This document shows positions 6,491 through 6,538 of a stretch of 6,538 nucleotides of DNA, one piece after another. Position 1 is the stretch's first letter; every line of letters begins with the position of its first letter. Location: positions 1 to 6,538 of the forward strand of contig CAYPTI010000101.1 in the NCBI GenBank assembly GCA_964413525.1, in the 5' to 3' direction. The notes under the pieces are model-generated. The model was not told the DNA's origin. It searched no databases and was given only the letters and a program-made list of their open reading frames with translations. This DNA comes from CAYPTI01 sp964413525 [NCBI: uncultured bacterium] (lineage in GTDB: Bacteria; T1Sed10-126). The translations under genes were made by a program, and so were the position numbers.

Positions 6491-6538
6491 TCAGGCTCCT
6501 CCCGGTCCCGACCAGACGAAGTCGCACAGGTCGGCGCT
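6491..6538 (-). CDS. Possible C-terminal end of an upstream operon gene
   Basis: On the minus strand, the frame ending with TGA at 6493-6491 is open from the window edge and reads SADLCDFVWSGPGGA. Twelve of its 15 third codon positions are G or C, as in the neighbouring genes. If it is real, the gene ends three bases before the SDR start. A second frame ends in EEPDG with TGA at 6486-6484, overlapping the SDR start as TTGA, the same arrangement as at the SDR-ligase junction. Fifteen to seventeen codons cannot decide between them or give a function. Confidence 0.35.
   Translation of the reverse strand, partial: SADLCDFVWSGPGGA
6496..6503 (-). promoter_or_regulatory. Strong ribosome binding site for the SDR gene
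   Basis: GGGAGGAG on the minus strand ends eight bases before the TTG at 6487, which is near-ideal spacing. It is the main reason for accepting a TTG start. Confidence 0.8.

Overview
The window looks like ordinary chromosomal DNA from a GC-rich bacterium (roughly 60% GC by eye). A bacterial-type RecG with the DEQHRFG signature makes an archaeal origin unlikely. The proteins are acidic and poor in lysine. The 573-residue ligase has about 108 Asp+Glu against about 54 Lys+Arg by hand count, with only about 11 Lys. This fits a salt-adapted organism but does not prove one. TTG start codons with good Shine-Dalgarno sites are used for both minus-strand genes.

Layout. Plus strand: positions 1-1056 hold the 3' part of a geranylgeranyl-reductase-family flavoprotein gene, cut at the left edge. 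A 132-bp spacer follows, then recG at 1189-3354. From 3355 to 3779 there is a 425-bp stretch with no convincing gene, containing nested inverted repeats (12 and 10 bp perfect arms). A tRNA-Gly(CCC) gene with encoded CCA lies at 3780-3853. Minus strand, convergent with the above: an SDR oxidoreductase gene (6487 to 5693) and an EntE/DhbE-like acid-activating AMP ligase gene (5696 to 3975) overlap by four bases. The few bases to the right of the SDR gene may be the 3' end of another gene of the same operon.

How the genes work together. The SDR and the ligase are almost certainly co-transcribed and translationally coupled. Together they suggest activation of an aromatic or related carboxylic acid to an acyl-adenylate or CoA ester, plus a hydroxyacyl/ketoacyl redox step. 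The substrate cannot be named from sequence alone. The reductase (isoprenoid chain saturation) and RecG (fork repair) are adjacent on one strand but have no obvious functional link.

No clear new system is visible. The items most worth checking are the repeat-bounded 324-bp intergenic segment (small non-autonomous mobile element or structured RNA), the altered acyl-pocket signature of the ligase, and the possible N-terminal extension of RecG.
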